A DNA stretch of 57,192 nucleotides, taken from the NCBI GenBank assembly GCA_001179505.1, contig CDMY01000493.1, positions 1 through 57,192 of the forward strand, written 5' to 3'. The translations under genes and the position numbers were made by a program. Shown here in pieces: positions 23,051 through 33,067 of the stretch. Under the pieces are notes generated by a model. That model had not been told where the DNA came from. It made no database searches and saw only the letters and a list, made by a program, of their open reading frames with translations. The stretch comes from Vitrella brassicaformis (lineage: Eukaryota > Sar > Vitrellaceae). Each line of letters opens with the position of its first letter. Positions within the stretch are counted from its first letter, which is position 1.

Positions 23051-24497
23051 CTCGTTGTTGCCGGACAGACGGACAGACGGACAGACGGACGGGCGATACG
23101 TGAGTGACTAGTCAGATAGGCAGTCAGGTAATTGTATTGTCATTGGTGTTGGTGCTGGTCTTTTTAACACACACACACACACATCCACTCAGTCGTGGCA
23201 TGTTCGTGTTGTGCCAATAATACAACAAGCGTAGATACAGCATAGCATACACAGTCGTGGATACTTTCTTCTCTCTCGACACACATCCATTCACACACAC
23301 ACTATCGGTGTGTTGTGTTGTTTGCTGTGTACATAGTAGCCGTGTGCATATTACAGGGAGGGAGGCGCGGGGGGAGGGATGGGGGGGCACAATGGCAGAA
23401 TGGCTGGCACACACATGTGTGTCCTGTGTAAGCACTCGAGGCACTCGCTGAGAGCTCTGTCTCACTGGACGATGGATGCTCGATCCCACTCTTTTGGGTC
23501 GCCTGTGATGATTTCTTGCCCGTCTCACGGTGTCTTTTGATCCCAGAGCATCTCCTCCATTCTTGCCGCTTGTGCAACTGAGCGGCGAGGACCGAGAGGT
23601 GGCTGTGGACCAAAAGGACACCGTGACGGCAAGGATACATCAGGCAATTGTGAGATGAGGACGGGGGAAGAACTGTCGACGGTAATGTCATTGGATGGAT
23701 GGATGCGGGACCTCCTGGATGCATGATCTGTTTCACTGCTGTCTGTCCGTCTCTCTGCGTGTCGTCCGGGTGGATGAGATGCGCTGCCTGTTCCCGTTGA
23801 CAGGGGAATGGGCAGTCCCTCGACGCCAGCCGGGCTACACGCCGAGAGACAGACAGCAGGGAAGAGCTGACGATGATGTGTGCTATGCCCCTCTCAAGCC
23901 ACCACATGAGTGTGCTGTTGCTGCCTGTCTGGGTAAGTATTACGTGTAGCGAGTGCGTAATCGTATATACTCACACAAAGACCAACACATGCATGTGTAA
24001 CATGCTGCTGCAACTATTACACAGTAGGGGGTCGATCCAACCAATCGGTGCATATTTTCCTCGCGAGACCGAGTTGGATCGACCCCTCCCCCCTCCCACA
24101 CACACCTTCTCTTCGCCTGAGTCAGACAGACAGAATTCGTAAGTCAGGGGCCGGGGGCCTTCCCTGCCCGTGTGCCCTGTGCTGTGCTGTGTTCGGTGTA
24201 CAGTCAAAGCCACCCATACATTCACTCTAAGATTCATTCAGTCAAGGGCCGATCTCGCATACGTGTGTATGCGTGTGTGTGTGTCGTGTGTGGATGCGAC
24301 CACTTTTTCAACTGACGGTGGGTGAGGTGGGCACATTACACATGTGTTTGTATGTGTGTGTGGGTGCCCCGAGTACGTGTGTGGACAAACACATTGACTA
24401 GATGGCTGAAACCCTCCAGTGCCAAAAAACAGTAACGTACACAGAACAGCAAATGCCTCAACACACACACATCACACACAGATACCTCAAGGAATAG
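23051..24497. other. Intergenic, with one long hairpin
   Basis: About 1.45 kb between converging genes. It holds a GACG tetranucleotide run near 23066-23092, CA repeats at 23166-23183 and a long imperfect inverted repeat at 24028-24086 (listed separately). Open frames lack splice partners. No gene is supported. Confidence 0.5.
24028..24086. repeat. Imperfect inverted repeat (stem-loop)
   Basis: The left arm 24028-24041 (GGGGTCGATCCAAC) is perfectly complementary to 24073-24086. After a three-base bulge the stem continues five more pairs (TCGGT with ACCGA), leaving a loop of about 18 nt. In an otherwise simple-sequence region, this 19-pair structure could be a small structured RNA or a mobile-element remnant. 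Confidence 0.6.
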
Positions 24498-27355
24498 CTA
24501 GTGTAGTACATGCAGGTCATGCTGCTGCCTGAGCCTTCTCAGGTAGTGTAGCAGCAGCTGCCCCACCCTCTCTAGCGAGTACCTCTCCACCATCACCGCA
24601 CGACCCCTCTCGCCCATGCGCCCGTAGCCAACCACATCGCTCTCAGACAATGACAGCATCTCCTGCACACATATCAACCCACACACACGACCTCACATAA
24701 GTACATGTCTCTCTCTCCCTATTTCTCTGTTGCTCACCCTCAGTCGTGTCTTGAGGCTTTCCCTGTCGACCTCAGCCCATCTGTGTTCCTTGTAGGGCCC
24801 ACTGTTGATCTGGCTAAGACCGCTGAGGGCCACCTCCATGGCACACTCACTGGTGAGGTACGCCGAGGGGCCGCCCCAGAAGTGCGTTATCACCCGCCGC
24901 TGCATCGACAGCGACTCAACCAGTGGGCGGCCCCACCCCTCCCCCCTGCACACACACACACACAGAGAGAGAGAGGACGAGAGACAGAGATACCATGCAC
25001 CAGAAACCATTCACACGGCCTTCTCGTCTGTGGGTTAGCCACCGTGCCGTATGGACAAGGGCGGTGCTGATTGTGCCATAGAGCGCCCTCAGCTGCCGGT
25101 CGCTGACGCGGTTGACAAACACTACCGACGGCAGCCATGCGGACAAATCGCCCGAAGACGACTGCGCCGTCAGCTTCCTCTCAATCAGCGGCTGGTAGGC
25201 CGCATAGTGCTGGTCGACGGCACGCAGAGGCTCGCTGTCGGGGTGGTTGCCGAATAGGTTGGCGACCACCACCAGACAGATGTCGCCGGGCCTGATGGCG
25301 GCCGTGGTGTTGCCTGTGGTGTTTGCTGATGCGAAGGCGAAGGCCTCGATAAAGGCGGGGATCATCAGGTCGTAGGCCTTTCTCGGCTCCCACTTGCCCA
25401 CAGCCAGGAAAACCTTCCTGCAGCTGCCAGAACTCATGGGCACGCGAGCGCCCTCGCCCTCAGTCTGCACCTCCTCCCTCTCCACCAAGCTCTCTCCCTT
25501 GTCCTCGCGCACGACGCCATTTTCCTGTCCACGCCCGCCGAAGGCAGTCTCCTTCTCTGCATGGTACTCGACATAGGTGTCTTCGTCCTCGCTGAACGGC
25601 GACACAGGCGATGGTGGCTGACGAGAGATGGAGCCGTTGGCGTGCACCAGGAGAGACATGACGTCCACCAGGCTCTGCTGTGTGTGGTTGGCGGAGGGGC
25701 GGACTGTCTGGGAAAGGGAAATAAGAGAGGGGGCGGATCCTCCTGCTGCTGCTGCTCCTGCTGCTGCTGGGGGGTGGCGGGGGGTAAGAGGGAGAGGAAG
25801 CGCCACTTGCCGGCTCTTCCTGGCATCCTGTTCTGCTCGCAGCCTGACCAACAAAAGATACACAGGAGTGAGCGTAACAGATGCAAGAGATGGAATCCCG
25901 CCTGCTCACCTTTCTACCAGTTTCCGCGTATCTGCAATGTCATCATCAGTGACTCTCCCCGGGTCCCAGAAGGTGGTGTCCACCTGCTTCAACAAATGGA
26001 CACTCTGGCGGCTGCAGCTCCACGAGCGACGCGCAAAAGCAGCGCGACCACATCGCGCTTACCCCCTCGGGAAGGACCTGTATGCGGGACAGTGGCACCC
26101 CCGCCGCCGCAAACACACTCGCACTCCAGTTGGTCGGCACCCACAGCTCTTGCAGGTCACGGAGACGGTCCAGCCAGTCGATGGGCACACGATCAGTCTC
26201 AAACATGGTCCTGCAGGCGCACACACAGAGAAGAAGAGACGGATTGCGTGCACGCGTCGTGTTCGTATGGACCGGCCGACAATGATGGTGTCGGGATCAG
26301 AGGTCGAGTGGGCTCGGTGGGCATGGTGCGAGAGGGAAAAGGCGCTTCAGAGCCACTGGGCTGTCTCGCCGGGACACCCATGCGGGCGGCTGAGAGTGGC
26401 AGATAACAATGGCAGGGATTGAGAGATCAGTCACGGACGTCACGGGGGAGCCGCCTGGCCCGTCCCTCTGTGTCTGCAAGTGCCAGCCGCCGTCATAGCT
26501 CCATGGCCGATGGGCGAACGGGCCGCCACCCACTAGACGGACGAACACCACAACATACACAACATGCAGACGGATCTAGTGTCTGTCTCACACCGAGTGT
26601 TCTCCAGACGTCGTCAATAGTGGTGGGAGTTGTGTCCCGTCTCCTCTCCTCCCTCATCTGCAGGTCGCCTGGCCGCAGCACCAGGGGCGCCAGCCGTGTG
26701 AGCGACGATTTGAGGCTCTCGACGTAAGCTCGGTCGACGGCGCCGCCGTGCTGCAGGATGGAGAGGTCGAACTCTTGTGTGAAGGCTGGCTGGTACAGCA
26801 GGGACAGCACGTAGGAAGTGGCCTCTGTGCAATAGCCTCCCCCTGAACACATCCATGACCAGAATGAATGAATGAATGACTCCCTCCCTCCCTCCCTCTA
26901 TATAAGTAGGCGTCATTTGTTTTCTAACCTGTGAAGAACGGTGCGTGCCAGTAGACCTGGCACTTCGTCGACGCCGTGCCGCCCCTGCCGCGAGCGTCCA
27001 ATGACATCCGATGGCCTCTCGCCCTGTCCAAAGCCACCATCAGCACTGCAAAGTGTGCCACGTTCTGCCACTTTCTGCCACGTGGTGGGTCCTCTCTTTT
27101 CCTTCGTCGTGGTGGGCCTGGTGGTGTTGGGGCAGTAGCATCAGGTTCTGCTTCCAGTGTGTGTGCAGAGGAGCATGGCGGCGGATGTGTGGCTTGGCAC
27201 TGTGCGGTAACGCACACAGAAGAGGGTTTGCAGTGGTGCAAGGAAGAGGGGATGTGGGCCTCTCTTCTTGACGCCATGTCGGGGCTGCTTCTGCTGAAGT
27301 TCAGCGCATGCATCGCTCCGAGTCTTAACGCTGGGGGTGACATGGGGGCTCGCAT
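24498..27355 (-). CDS. Glycosyltransferase family 4 (GT-B) protein
   Basis: Eight exons, right to left: 27355-26929, 26842-26594, 26532-26376, 26210-26063, 25983-25910, 25843-25043, 24945-24738, 24662-24498; up to 742 residues, all phases agree. The N-terminal GT-B half has VYWHAPFFTGGGYCTEATSY and VICHSQPPAW, then TMFETDRVPIDWLDR and LQELWVPTNWSASVFAAAGV. The linker LPEGVDTTFWDP precedes the C-terminal nucleotide-sugar half (KVFLAVGKWEPRKAYDLMI, GEGWGRPLVESLSM with the E-x7-E pair). A Ser/Pro/acidic insert of about 120 residues interrupts before AVGKWEPRK. Sugar and acceptor are unknown. No clear signal peptide is seen. The true start may be 27313 or 27277, because 27325-27355 overlaps the 3' end of the next gene. 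Confidence 0.85.
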
Positions 27356-27850
27356 GCATGCCAGTTGAGACTGCCAGTGGCCATGTCCACGTCTTTTGCT
27401 TGTTTGCCCAGTTGGGCCTCGTCGTTCTTGTCTCTTCCCTCCTCACGAAGCTCGCTAGACAGATCCAAGTAGATAGAGCAGGTCGTTGACTGGTCGATTG
27501 ACTTCCCTTTCGATCGGCATTGTGCAGCTGCAGCCAGCCAGGCCTCCTGACTCTCCATGGCATATATATGATTGGGTGCGTGAGTGAGTGCGTTGTGTGA
27601 GTGCGCGTGTGTTCTCTTGGCGGTGCATAGCTGTGAGGCGCGTTTGTGTAGTGCCTGCAGCTGAGATGAGACACGGACCCGCCCCCGCGTGTGTCACGTG
27701 AACCAATCGTTCTTGAATGAATCTGTGAGCTTCACCAGACAGCATCGAAGTCACTTGCCGGATAGCATTGCGTGCACGCAGGACCTTAGGGCTTTCCTGT
27801 CTGTCTTCTCTGTGTGTGCTCGTGCGCAGAACGGTCCCCGCCGCATTCAT
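27325..27850 (-). CDS. Small hypothetical protein, unknown
   Basis: Two-exon model: 27850-27704 and 27654-27325 (phase 0), 158 residues. It starts MNAAGTVLRTSTHREDRQ and continues with a helical, basic stretch (VLRARNAIRQVTSMLSGEAH). The second exon contains ESQEAWLAAAAQCRSKGKS and a charged segment ELREEGRDKNDEAQLGKQ. The 49-nt intron is short but ends in CTGCAG. Upstream of the ATG, at about 27890, is a strong acceptor-like tract (TTTCTTGTTTCCTACAG on the minus strand), so a further 5' exon may exist. Its last codons overlap the longest start of the glycosyltransferase gene. No family was recognised. The composition is protein-like rather than repeat-derived. Confidence 0.45.
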
Positions 27851-28519
27851 GTCATGCAATCCCAGCGACGACCTGTAGGAAACAAGAAAGGTCACACTCA
27901 GTCTCAGACATGACGAGGAATCAAAAACTGGACACAGTCTGCAGCGAAAGGCTACACACAGAAAAAATGGGCATGCAAGCCGGCTCATCTGGGGCGACGC
28001 CGGTTGGCCCACGCGGAAAAAACCCTCCGGACGACACACACACACACAAAGTTACAGACCATTCCCACCCCCCTGGCGCCCACCCATGCAAGTGCTGTCA
28101 GGAGATGGACTCAGGCCATCTGTCTAGGACACTGTCTCTCTGTTTGTGCGTCAAAACCCCCTTGCAAGTGTCTGTATACGCAATGCATATGGGGGAAAAG
28201 AAATCATGTAAGTAAGTACGAGGTGTCCCGCTGCGAACTGGGAGGCGGGATCGGTGTCCATGCTGATTTGCTGGTCATTGGGTGGAATGGCTTCAGCTGC
28301 AGGGGCTCCACTGTTGCCGAGCGGGTGCGCTTACGGCTGCATGTAAGGAGCGGAGACACAAACCAGTGGGAGCTATCTTCGTGTCTCTGGCTGCATATGT
28401 GTCTGTATCGCGCACTCGTATTCGAGAAAACTCCCCGTCCGCACCAGACCCCACCATTGTATATATCTGGCACACACACGTGTGTCGAGAGGGAGGCCCG
28501 TATGACGGTTGTATGTCTC
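27851..28519. other. Intergenic, no gene supported
   Basis: About 670 bases. Apart from the possible 5' exon of the preceding gene near 27851-27880, only repeat-like open frames are present, with CA runs near 28036-28050. Nothing else was recognised. Confidence 0.4.
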
Positions 28520-29759
28520 CTAGTTGAGTCTGGCTGACCGGATGATGGCGTTGTTGAGATGGGTGAGATCGTCTTTGCTGAACAATGGCCGCAGCACTGA
28601 GAGCCTTTTGGAAGGAGATACAGGCGGCAAACCTACAAGCAACACTGAAAGAGCAGACAGAAGAGACAAGGACGTGTTCACATTCAAACCCCAGTCACTC
28701 ACCATCCATGCTGGCCAGCTTCTGCATCATCTTCCTGCTATGCCCCGCAACCGGCGCCCCCTTCTTGGGGTCCTTGATCGTCCGCGATAGGTCCATTTTC
28801 ATTCGCTCAGCGACAGGAAACCTTCTTCTGTGGTCGTCTTCCTCGTCGATACATGGGGACTGTCGGGGATCGAGGTTGAACCGCAGGGCAGGCGGGGTGG
28901 TGCTTTCGACGACGCGAAGCTTCGACAGACACGAGCAGATGAGCTCCACCAAAATCACAAACACCTCCACTGCAGGTAGGGGAAAGGGTAAGCACCACGC
29001 CTAAATGAACCCTACTGAGGGGGTTGGCCGAGTGCTGCGCATACTTGATAGCTTCTCTTGCGGTTCTATCTTCCGGAGCACGTCGATTTCCTCGAAAGCT
29101 AAAGAGAAGTTGGATATCGGATACGCCAACAGCTGCACATCGGAACAACACAACACAACACGCCGCCTTCACGTGTTTCGTGTGGCTCTCTCTTTGCCTT
29201 TCCGATGAAAACCACTGCGTTGACGTGAATCTGGTAAGAGGGGGGAAACAAGACAATCAGCAAACCGTGCAGTGCTGCTTTCATTGTCTTACCTGGTCAC
29301 AGAGCCTCCCAAAATCAGGCAGCGAAAGGCGGACCTTAACACCACCCAACCACACACAAACATTGACACACGAAGGACCCTCTCTTCTCCGCTCCCTCCC
29401 ACACGCACCTGGCACTCAAGAGCGATAAGGAATCTCCCACACGCTTCGTACTGTTCGCAAAAGTGCAACAATCCTTCTCTCAGCGACGCTGGGGGAGGCG
29501 GGGGTGAGAGCAGGTGCCACCGACACACATTGGACCGTATGTGCTCCTTCTCCACCACAGCCACAGGCGCCGCCCCACCAGAGGCCGACTCATCTGTCGA
29601 CAAGGAATCAAGACTGAGTGTGCCGCTTATTCCTCGCGAGGACCTCCCCGCTGGTCGGGCCCCCAGATCGGTGCCCGCCGCGGTTGGGGTTTCTCCCTTC
29701 CCTCCCTTCTGAAGTTTTCTGTCCCGAGAGAAAGATGAAGAGGGCCTCCACGTCAACAC
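28520..29759 (-). CDS. Hypothetical protein, helical, unknown
   Basis: Six exons, right to left: 29759-29409, 29334-29293, 29230-29162, 29132-29045, 28969-28703, 28632-28520; 309 residues. All five junctions match in phase (0, 0, 0, 1, 1), strong support for a real gene. The first exon is Ser/Gly-rich, then SLREGLLHFCEQYEACGRFL. Later phrases are VRLSLPDFGRLCDQ, IHVNAVVFIGKAKREP, LLAYPISNFSLAFEEIDVL, MEVFVILVELICSCLSKLR and SVLRPLFSKDDLTHLNNAII. The alternation of amphipathic helices suggests a helical bundle. No family was recognised. The start at 29759 lies inside the divergent gene that starts at 29735, so the real start may be further downstream. Confidence 0.65.
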
Positions 29760-30106
29760 AAGTCGGCGTCAAAAGCCTAGCCGAGCTCTTCGCCGAAGCC
29801 AAGTGCGTCGGCAGCGCTCACGAGTACGAGGCCGAGTGCGTCGCTGGCGGCCTGACGCTGGATTATTTGCTCGCTTCGAAGGTGCTGATAGAGGACTTCC
29901 CCAGGGTTGTGTGCCACAGTGATCGGATGGCAATATTGGCGGCACTAGAGGGCACCAAGCGGATCAAACGGGGAGAGACCAATGTGGCGCTGGGGGAGAG
30001 TGGTGGGTCTGCTGCTGCTGGGAAGGGGGAGGGGCCAATCAAGCTGAGGTCTGCTGACATGGTTGATGTTAAGCCGGTCAGTCGACACTGGGCCTACCCT
30101 CGATGA
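29735..30106 (+). CDS. Small SAM-domain-like protein
   Basis: Single open exon of 123 residues starting MKRASTSTQVGVKSLAELFA. Residues 12-80 have the hydrophobic pattern and length of a sterile-alpha-motif domain: LAELFAEAKCVGSAHEYEAE, then GLTLDYLLASKVLIEDFP, then HSDRMAILAALEGTKRIKRG. The tail is Gly/Ala-rich. SAM domains mediate protein or RNA contacts. The assignment rests on pattern only. The last few codons after 30075 could be replaced by another exon, as a donor-like GTCAGT follows. It overlaps the 5' end of the minus-strand gene by 25 bases. Confidence 0.45.
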   Translation: MKRASTSTQVGVKSLAELFAEAKCVGSAHEYEAECVAGGLTLDYLLASKVLIEDFPRVVCHSDRMAILAALEGTKRIKRGETNVALGESGGSAAAGKGEGPIKLRSADMVDVKPVSRHWAYPR

Positions 30107-30260
30107 AAGATGAGCCAAGGGATCGTGGTGGGTATGGTGAATGGACTCACAGACATGATGTGTTCGGTTCGTGTCGCCTGACCTTACTGAAGTTTCTACG
30201 GCCGGATGAGACGCATAATGCTGCAGCCCAGCCCCATCAATCTGATCTATACAGAGAGAG

Positions 30261-30315
30261 GCAGGGCAGGGCAGGGCAGGGCAGGGCGTGGCAGGGCACT
30301 GCACTGCACTGCACA
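30261..30315. repeat. GGCAG and CACTG pentanucleotide repeats
   Basis: Six GCAGG units (one altered) followed directly by three GCACT units, between two converging genes. Confidence 0.85.
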
Positions 30316-30341
30316 CATGCACCCAATAATTGACTGAGACG

Positions 30342-32500
30342 TCAGCCGGTCGCTGAACTGTACATCTCCCTTGTCGCCTCTGAAGTCACACCATGATCGA
30401 GACCCCTACCATCCTCCCAAGCATCACGCAGTGCACCCTCATCCCCGGGCTCATCTCCCTGCCCGTTGTCGGGCACGGCCTCCATCTGTGTCGGCTCTCC
30501 TTCTTGTGTTCGTGTCTCTGTCATGGCAGCTTTCTCGGCATCTGCATCTGGCTGTGGTGGGTGGGTGTGTTGTTGTCGTTCTGGAGGGTGTATGTTGTCG
30601 TTGTTAAGCACCGAACGAATGGCCGCGATCAGCTCATCTTCGGTCGGCACATCTGACAATGAAATGAGTGAACGGACAGGGTGGGGACATGGATGTGCAG
30701 GAAAAGTTCCAAAAGTTACCAATCAAAGGACAGATGTCGTGCAGGCGGCCAACGATCTGCACTCAGGCAGACAGACGCATTCCCATGATGGATGCGATGC
30801 GCGTGAGTGGAAGCTGGGCAGATGAGTGCCTCTGTCTGTCTCACCTACCTCTCTGAACAGCGGCACGTACTTCGACCCCATCGCTGCCAGGTCGCAGGCC
30901 ACCCGGGCGATGTCGGCCTGGGGGAAGGCATCAACGAGGCTCTCAGCACGCAGGGCCAATGCCTGACGCTCACACATACACAGATAAAGAGAGATAAAAT
31001 GTTGGCTCATTCGGAAGAAAATGTGTGTGTCCATCCACTCACTCACCTGTGTGACATCGTCGTTGGCCATGTGCAGCTGCCGGAGCGACCTGGCGATGCG
31101 AACAACAGCGCGATGCCTGGTTGGACACCCGAAGAGACACATAGGGGCACCCGGCAACACACAAAGACATGCATGTGTGGCTGGTCAGTCTTTCGATGTC
31201 AAGATTACGTGAGATAGGGGCATCTGGGCAGGACGCCTTGGGTCAGCACGGCATCCAACAGCTCCCCCGGCTGCACAGTACATGCATACACACCCACACA
31301 CATATGCCATCGACCAGACCAGTGTGTCTCCCCCCTTGCTCTCCTCACCGCAATGCCGATGATGGGGAGGGCTTCCAGCAGATCGACCGTCTCCCACAGC
31401 GTCAACAAGCCGCCCTAGATGAACCGAACACACACATCCATGTCGATATGATGCGGCCCAGGTCTATGTCATCTGTTCACCTTTGCGCAACTGTTGAGTG
31501 CCCCCACGGCCGCTTGCAGCATCTCCACTGCCAGCCGCTCAGCATCGGTATCGCCGTCCACTGCGTCAGCCTCTGTGCCCCCATGTTGCTCCTTCCTCGC
31601 GTAATGCAGCTGCAGGAGAGCGAGGCTCGACCCACGCAGCAACGTAATCGCCCCTGCAGTGCACCGGCACGCCCACACAACACATCACATGCATGACAAA
31701 AGATTGCGTGCTTGTTGGGGCGCGTGCATCACACTGACTGACTGACTGGCTGACTGACCTCTGGGTGTGAGCTCATTGCACCTCTCCCTGAAGCTCTCGG
31801 CAACCACTCGCAACAAGCCCCCCATAGGCAGCCCACAAGACGCGCCGGCGTGCAGCCACCCCACCAGCACATCATACTCACACCTCTGCGGATCCAGCGC
31901 CGTCAGCGCATTGTCCAGCCGTGCCGACAACGCCTCAGTGAAGAACGCCAGCATCGCCGGAGAAAGCCCTTGGAGCCGCTGAAACATGTTCAGACACCCG
32001 GCCAGCCTCGTCCAGGAGCACCATTCCACCTGGTCGAATATCGAGCGGTACAGACACTGCAGCACATCGGGGTCGTCCATGACGGCCTCACTGCCCTCCT
32101 TGCTGTCCGCCAGAGCCCGCAGCAGCTTGTGGATCTCATCGGGGCGGAAGTCGGCGGCCTTGGCCTGCGCCTGGAAGAGGATGTCTTTCCAAATGGACGC
32201 GCCGGCTCGCTTCTGCATGTCCGTGTGTCGGCTGAGCTTGTGTGCGTAGTGGGCGAGAACTCGAGGGCGCATGTCGAACACGGAGAGATCAAACGCTGAT
32301 CTCCTGTGTGCAGGGGGATGGAGAGGGGGAGCAGGTACGGCCTCATTGGGGAACGGGGCGCCCGTAGCAGCCGTTGTGAGAGGGCGATGGTAAGCGTGAC
32401 ATGTTGAAGGGAGGAGAGCAGGAAGCAGCGTCAGGTCAGACGGAGCCCAGATCTTGGTCAATCCCCAACATGCCCTCTTCGCCGGTCGCAGTGATGTCAT
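30342..32500 (-). CDS. Helical-repeat protein, probably organellar (HPR/FASTK-like)
   Basis: Eight exons, right to left: 32500-31759, 31653-31481, 31414-31349, 31270-31209, 31116-31047, 30962-30849, 30756-30720, 30652-30342; 524 residues, all phases agree. The N-terminus is basic and Ser/Thr/Pro-rich without acids for about 45 residues, as in organellar presequences. The body is repeated helix pairs: IWKDILFQAQAKAADFRPDE, IHKLLRALADSK, RLAGCLNMFQRLQGLSPAML, LLTLWETVDLLEALPIIG, HRAVVRIARSLRQLHM. Leucine-rich helical arrays of this sort occur in alveolate organelle RNA-binding families (heptatricopeptide, FASTK-like), but no RAP domain was seen and the tail is acidic/Gln-rich. Family placement is inference. 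A TGCGAGCT element sits 25 nt upstream in sense orientation. Confidence 0.75.
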
Positions 32501-33067
32501 TAGATCTTCTCTTTGTCAGAGCTAAGCTCGCAGCCGGATCGGCGTCACCGTTGTCCTCCTCCCCCCCTCTTTCCTCCTCAGAGGAGCTTGTGCGATGCGC
32601 AAAGCAGCTAGACGGCCAAGAATATCATGAATTGATTCATTCATTAGCTTTCTTTTTCTGACACACTGTGCTCGTTGTCCTCGGCGACATCCGTGACGCA
32701 TTGATCCATGGCAGACAGACACGCAGACATCGAAGCGTCCTTTGTCGTCTGCACTTGTCTGATGACGACTTCATTTCCCATACGCGGCCACAGAAAAATG
32801 GCCTAGAAACTCAATCAATGTACGAATTGCATCCCACGCACACCGGCCCTCCACCCATCCTCCCACCCCAGACGGATAGCACAGTACAGGAACCGCCGGC
32901 AGCATGTGTGTGCGCGTCTCAAAACACCAAAAACAGACAGCGAATCGACCGATTGACTTACCGCAAACGAGGCAGCGACACGCGACGTGCATTGCAAATA
33001 AAGAGCAGATGATGAAAAACATCCCAGCCCTCCCCCCTTCTCCCCCCTCCCCTCCCCTCGGCTCTGC
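32501..33067. other. Intergenic / upstream region
   Basis: 566 bases holding the promoter of the helical-repeat gene, with TGCGAGCT (minus) at 32525-32532, and the 3' flank of the next gene. No coding region is supported. Confidence 0.5.
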
